DNA of 5,875 bases from Roseiarcus sp. (GTDB taxonomy: Bacteria; Pseudomonadota; Alphaproteobacteria; Rhizobiales; Beijerinckiaceae). The stretch covers positions 1-5,875 of the forward strand of contig JASLHV010000238.1 of assembly GCA_030153205.1 (NCBI GenBank). Direction: 5' to 3'. The notes under the pieces are model-generated. The model was not told the origin of the DNA. It saw only the letters and a program-made list of their open reading frames with translations, and did no database searches. The position numbers were made by a program, and so were the translations under genes. Below are positions 4,298-5,875 of the stretch, piece by piece (positions within the stretch are counted from its first letter, which is position 1; each line of letters begins with the position of its first letter).

Positions 4298-5875
4298 ATG
4301 TCCGACGGCATGACCGTCGCCGCTACCGCTCTCGCCTATGTCGGGGCGTTGTTTCTCATCGCCTATTGGGGCGACCGATCCGGCCGTCGCTTCATGGCGG
4401 GCCGCGCGCGCGGCGCGATCTATGCGCTCAGCCTCGCGGTTTATTGTACGACCTGGACCTATTATGGCTCGGTCGGTCTTGCTTCCGCTCACGGGCTCGA
4501 TTTTCTGCCGATCTATATCGGACCGGTTCTGGTGGTCGGTTTCGGCCATCGGCTGGTGGCGCGCATCGCCGCGCTCGCCAAGGCGCAGAACATCACCTCC
4601 GTCGCCGACTTTGTCGCGGCGCGCTACGGCAAGGCCCAGCATGTCGGCGCGCTTGTCGCTTTCGTCGCCGTCCTGGCCTCTGCGCCCTATATTGCTCTGC
4701 AATTGAAGGCGATCGCACAGACCATTTTGATGATGGTCGGCTCGCTCGAATATGGACGACTGGCGCCGGCCGCGCCGTCTGCATTCTTCTCTCTCGTTAT
4801 CGCTTTGCTCCTGTCGGCCTTCGCGATGGCCTTTGGCACAAGGCGCATCGATGCGACCGAACATCAGGACGGGCTGATCCTCGCGGTGGCGGCCGAGTCG
4901 GTGGTGAAGCTGGTCGCGTTTCTCGCGGTCGGCGCTTTCGTCGTCTGGGATCTTTTCGGCGGGGTGGAACGCCTCGGCCATGCCGCGTCGAGCGACACTG
5001 CGATCGCGGCCGTCATGAAAACATCGCCCGACGCGAGCAGTTGGATCGTCACGACGTTGCTGTCGGCCTTGGCGATCCTGCTGCTGCCGCGTCAGTTCCA
5101 TGTGATGATCGTCGAAAATCGCGACGAAAAAGACATTCCCTCGGCGGCTTGGCGTTTTCCGCTCTATCTCGTGCTGATCAACCTTTTTGTGGTGCCGCTC
5201 GCCGTTGCAGGGCTTGCAACCTTCAAAGCTGGTTTGATCGACCGCGATTACACCGTTCTCGCCTTGCCGCTCGCGGCCGGCGCGCATGGCGTGGCGCTGC
5301 TGACGATGATCGGCGGCCTCTCGGCGGCGACCGCCATGGTGGTGGTTGAAAGCGTCGCCCTCTCGATCTGCGTTTCGAACAACCTGGTCATGCCTTTGGT
5401 CCTGCATGGCCGTGCGCGTTCGGACACGCTGTCCGGCGATATTGGCGCGATTGTCCTGATGGTGCGCCGCGCGGCGATCCTCGCCGTACTTTTCCTCGGC
5501 TATGCCTATATCCGCGTCGCCAACAATGCCGCGCTGGCGTCAATCGGATTGTTGTCCTTCGCCGGCGTCGCGCAAATCGCGCCGGCTTTTCTCGGCGGCT
5601 TGTTCTGGCGGCGCGCCAATGCGCGCGGCGCTTCGGCCGGTCTCGTCGTCGGCGCCGGGATCTGGTTCTATACGCTCCTTCTGCCGTCGCTGGAGCCGGG
5701 CTCGGGAGCTTTCGCCAGCTTTCTCGAAAATGGGCCCTTGTCGATCGCTTGGCTGAAGCCGAGCGCATTGCTCGCCATCACCTCGCAACCGCTGGTCAGC
5801 GGCGTCTTGCTGAGCCTGGGCGCTAATCTCGTCGTCTTTATTCTATTGTCGTTGACGCGTCAGGCGAGCGCGATC
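4298..5875 (+). CDS. Sodium:solute symporter-type sensor domain of a CbrA-like histidine kinase (3' end outside window)
   Basis: The frame runs 526 codons from ATG 4298 to the right edge without a stop. It encodes about 12-13 hydrophobic segments laid out like the SSS (PutP-type) transporter fold. Blocks typical of the SSS half of CbrA-like kinases are VYCTTWTYYGSVG (48-60), FLPIYIGP (69-76), SVADFVAARYGK (101-112), YIALQLKAIA (131-140), AESVVKLVAFLAVG (199-212), LLPRQFHVMIVEN (262-274) and MVVVESVALSICVSNNLVMP (347-366). In known members PAS, HisKA, HATPase and often receiver domains follow; those would lie beyond the window, so the kinase is inferred, and a stand-alone transporter is less likely. 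Family members link uptake or sensing of an amino acid or other nutrient to carbon/nitrogen control; the ligand here is unknown. The start follows GGAAAGG (4281-4287), and an in-frame stop at 4265-4267 limits upstream starts. Confidence 0.85.
   Translation, partial: MSDGMTVAATALAYVGALFLIAYWGDRSGRRFMAGRARGAIYALSLAVYCTTWTYYGSVGLASAHGLDFLPIYIGPVLVVGFGHRLVARIAALAKAQNITSVADFVAARYGKAQHVGALVAFVAVLASAPYIALQLKAIAQTILMMVGSLEYGRLAPAAPSAFFSLVIALLLSAFAMAFGTRRIDATEHQDGLILAVAAESVVKLVAFLAVGAFVVWDLFGGVERLGHAASSDTAIAAVMKTSPDASSWIVTTLLSALAILLLPRQFHVMIVENRDEKDIPSAAWRFPLYLVLINLFVVPLAVAGLATFKAGLIDRDYTVLALPLAAGAHGVALLTMIGGLSAATAMVVVESVALSICVSNNLVMPLVLHGRARSDTLSGDIGAIVLMVRRAAILAVLFLGYAYIRVANNAALASIGLLSFAGVAQIAPAFLGGLFWRRANARGASAGLVVGAGIWFYTLLLPSLEPGSGAFASFLENGPLSIAWLKPSALLAITSQPLVSGVLLSLGANLVVFILLSLTRQASAI

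Noticed and set aside
4171..4311. A 47-residue N-terminal extension of the SDR-like protein to an ATG at 4311
   Set aside because: It would overlap the start of the divergent kinase gene, precedes the usual SDR start region, and the ATG at 4170 has a good GGGGAG site.
4366..5349. A 327-codon plus-strand frame within the sensor-kinase gene
   Set aside because: It is an alternative frame of the same DNA, arginine-rich and without motifs, and it starts inside the real coding region.
4259..5407. A 382-codon open frame on the minus strand opposite the sensor-kinase gene
   Set aside because: It is composed mostly of Arg, Asp, Gly, Gln and His, typical of antisense reading of a GC-rich membrane-protein gene, and shows no domain; the plus-strand frame has clear SSS motifs.

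Overview
The window looks like ordinary chromosomal DNA from a GC-rich alphaproteobacterium. The best guess is Hyphomicrobiales (Rhizobiales), possibly the Beijerinckiaceae/Methylocystaceae side. That placement rests on protein style (ArgG, the PCMT-like enzyme, the transporter-type sensor kinase) and high GC at third codon positions, so it is inference. No mobile element, CRISPR array, tRNA or rRNA was seen, and nothing shows clearly that a new system is present.

Layout. At the left edge, bases 2-685 (+) hold the 3' part of a protein-L-isoaspartate methyltransferase-like gene. It converges on a small Phd/YefM-type antitoxin gene (736-951, -), and a perfect 10-bp hairpin lies between the two stop codons. 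No toxin gene adjoins the antitoxin. A 346-base gap (952-1297) follows, holding a small inverted repeat, a possible argG terminator and perhaps the decayed tail of a ParD-like antitoxin.

From 1298 to 4170 four genes run leftward on the minus strand. In transcription order they are: an SDR-fold protein lacking the usual catalytic residues (3538-4170); a PAP2-family membrane phosphatase whose start overlaps the SDR stop as TAATG (2873-3538); a 42-residue single-pass membrane protein with a strong ribosome binding site (2644-2772); and argininosuccinate synthase argG (1298-2542). The first two are probably translationally coupled. Gaps of about 100 bases leave room for separate promoters for the small gene and argG.

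Bases 4171-4297 form a divergent control region with a tandem 7-mer, a textbook Shine-Dalgarno in front of an 11-codon open frame, and a perfect 14-bp palindrome inside that frame. From 4298 to the right edge an uninterrupted 526-codon frame encodes the sodium:solute-symporter-like sensor half of a CbrA-like histidine kinase; the kinase part would lie beyond the window.

The genes do not form one obvious pathway: they cover protein repair, arginine synthesis, envelope lipid or isoprenoid phosphate hydrolysis, an SDR of unknown role and nutrient-linked signalling. The most interesting points are the leader-like ORF and palindrome before the sensor kinase, the SDR without Tyr/Lys coupled to a phosphatase with an altered second motif, and the orphan antitoxin.
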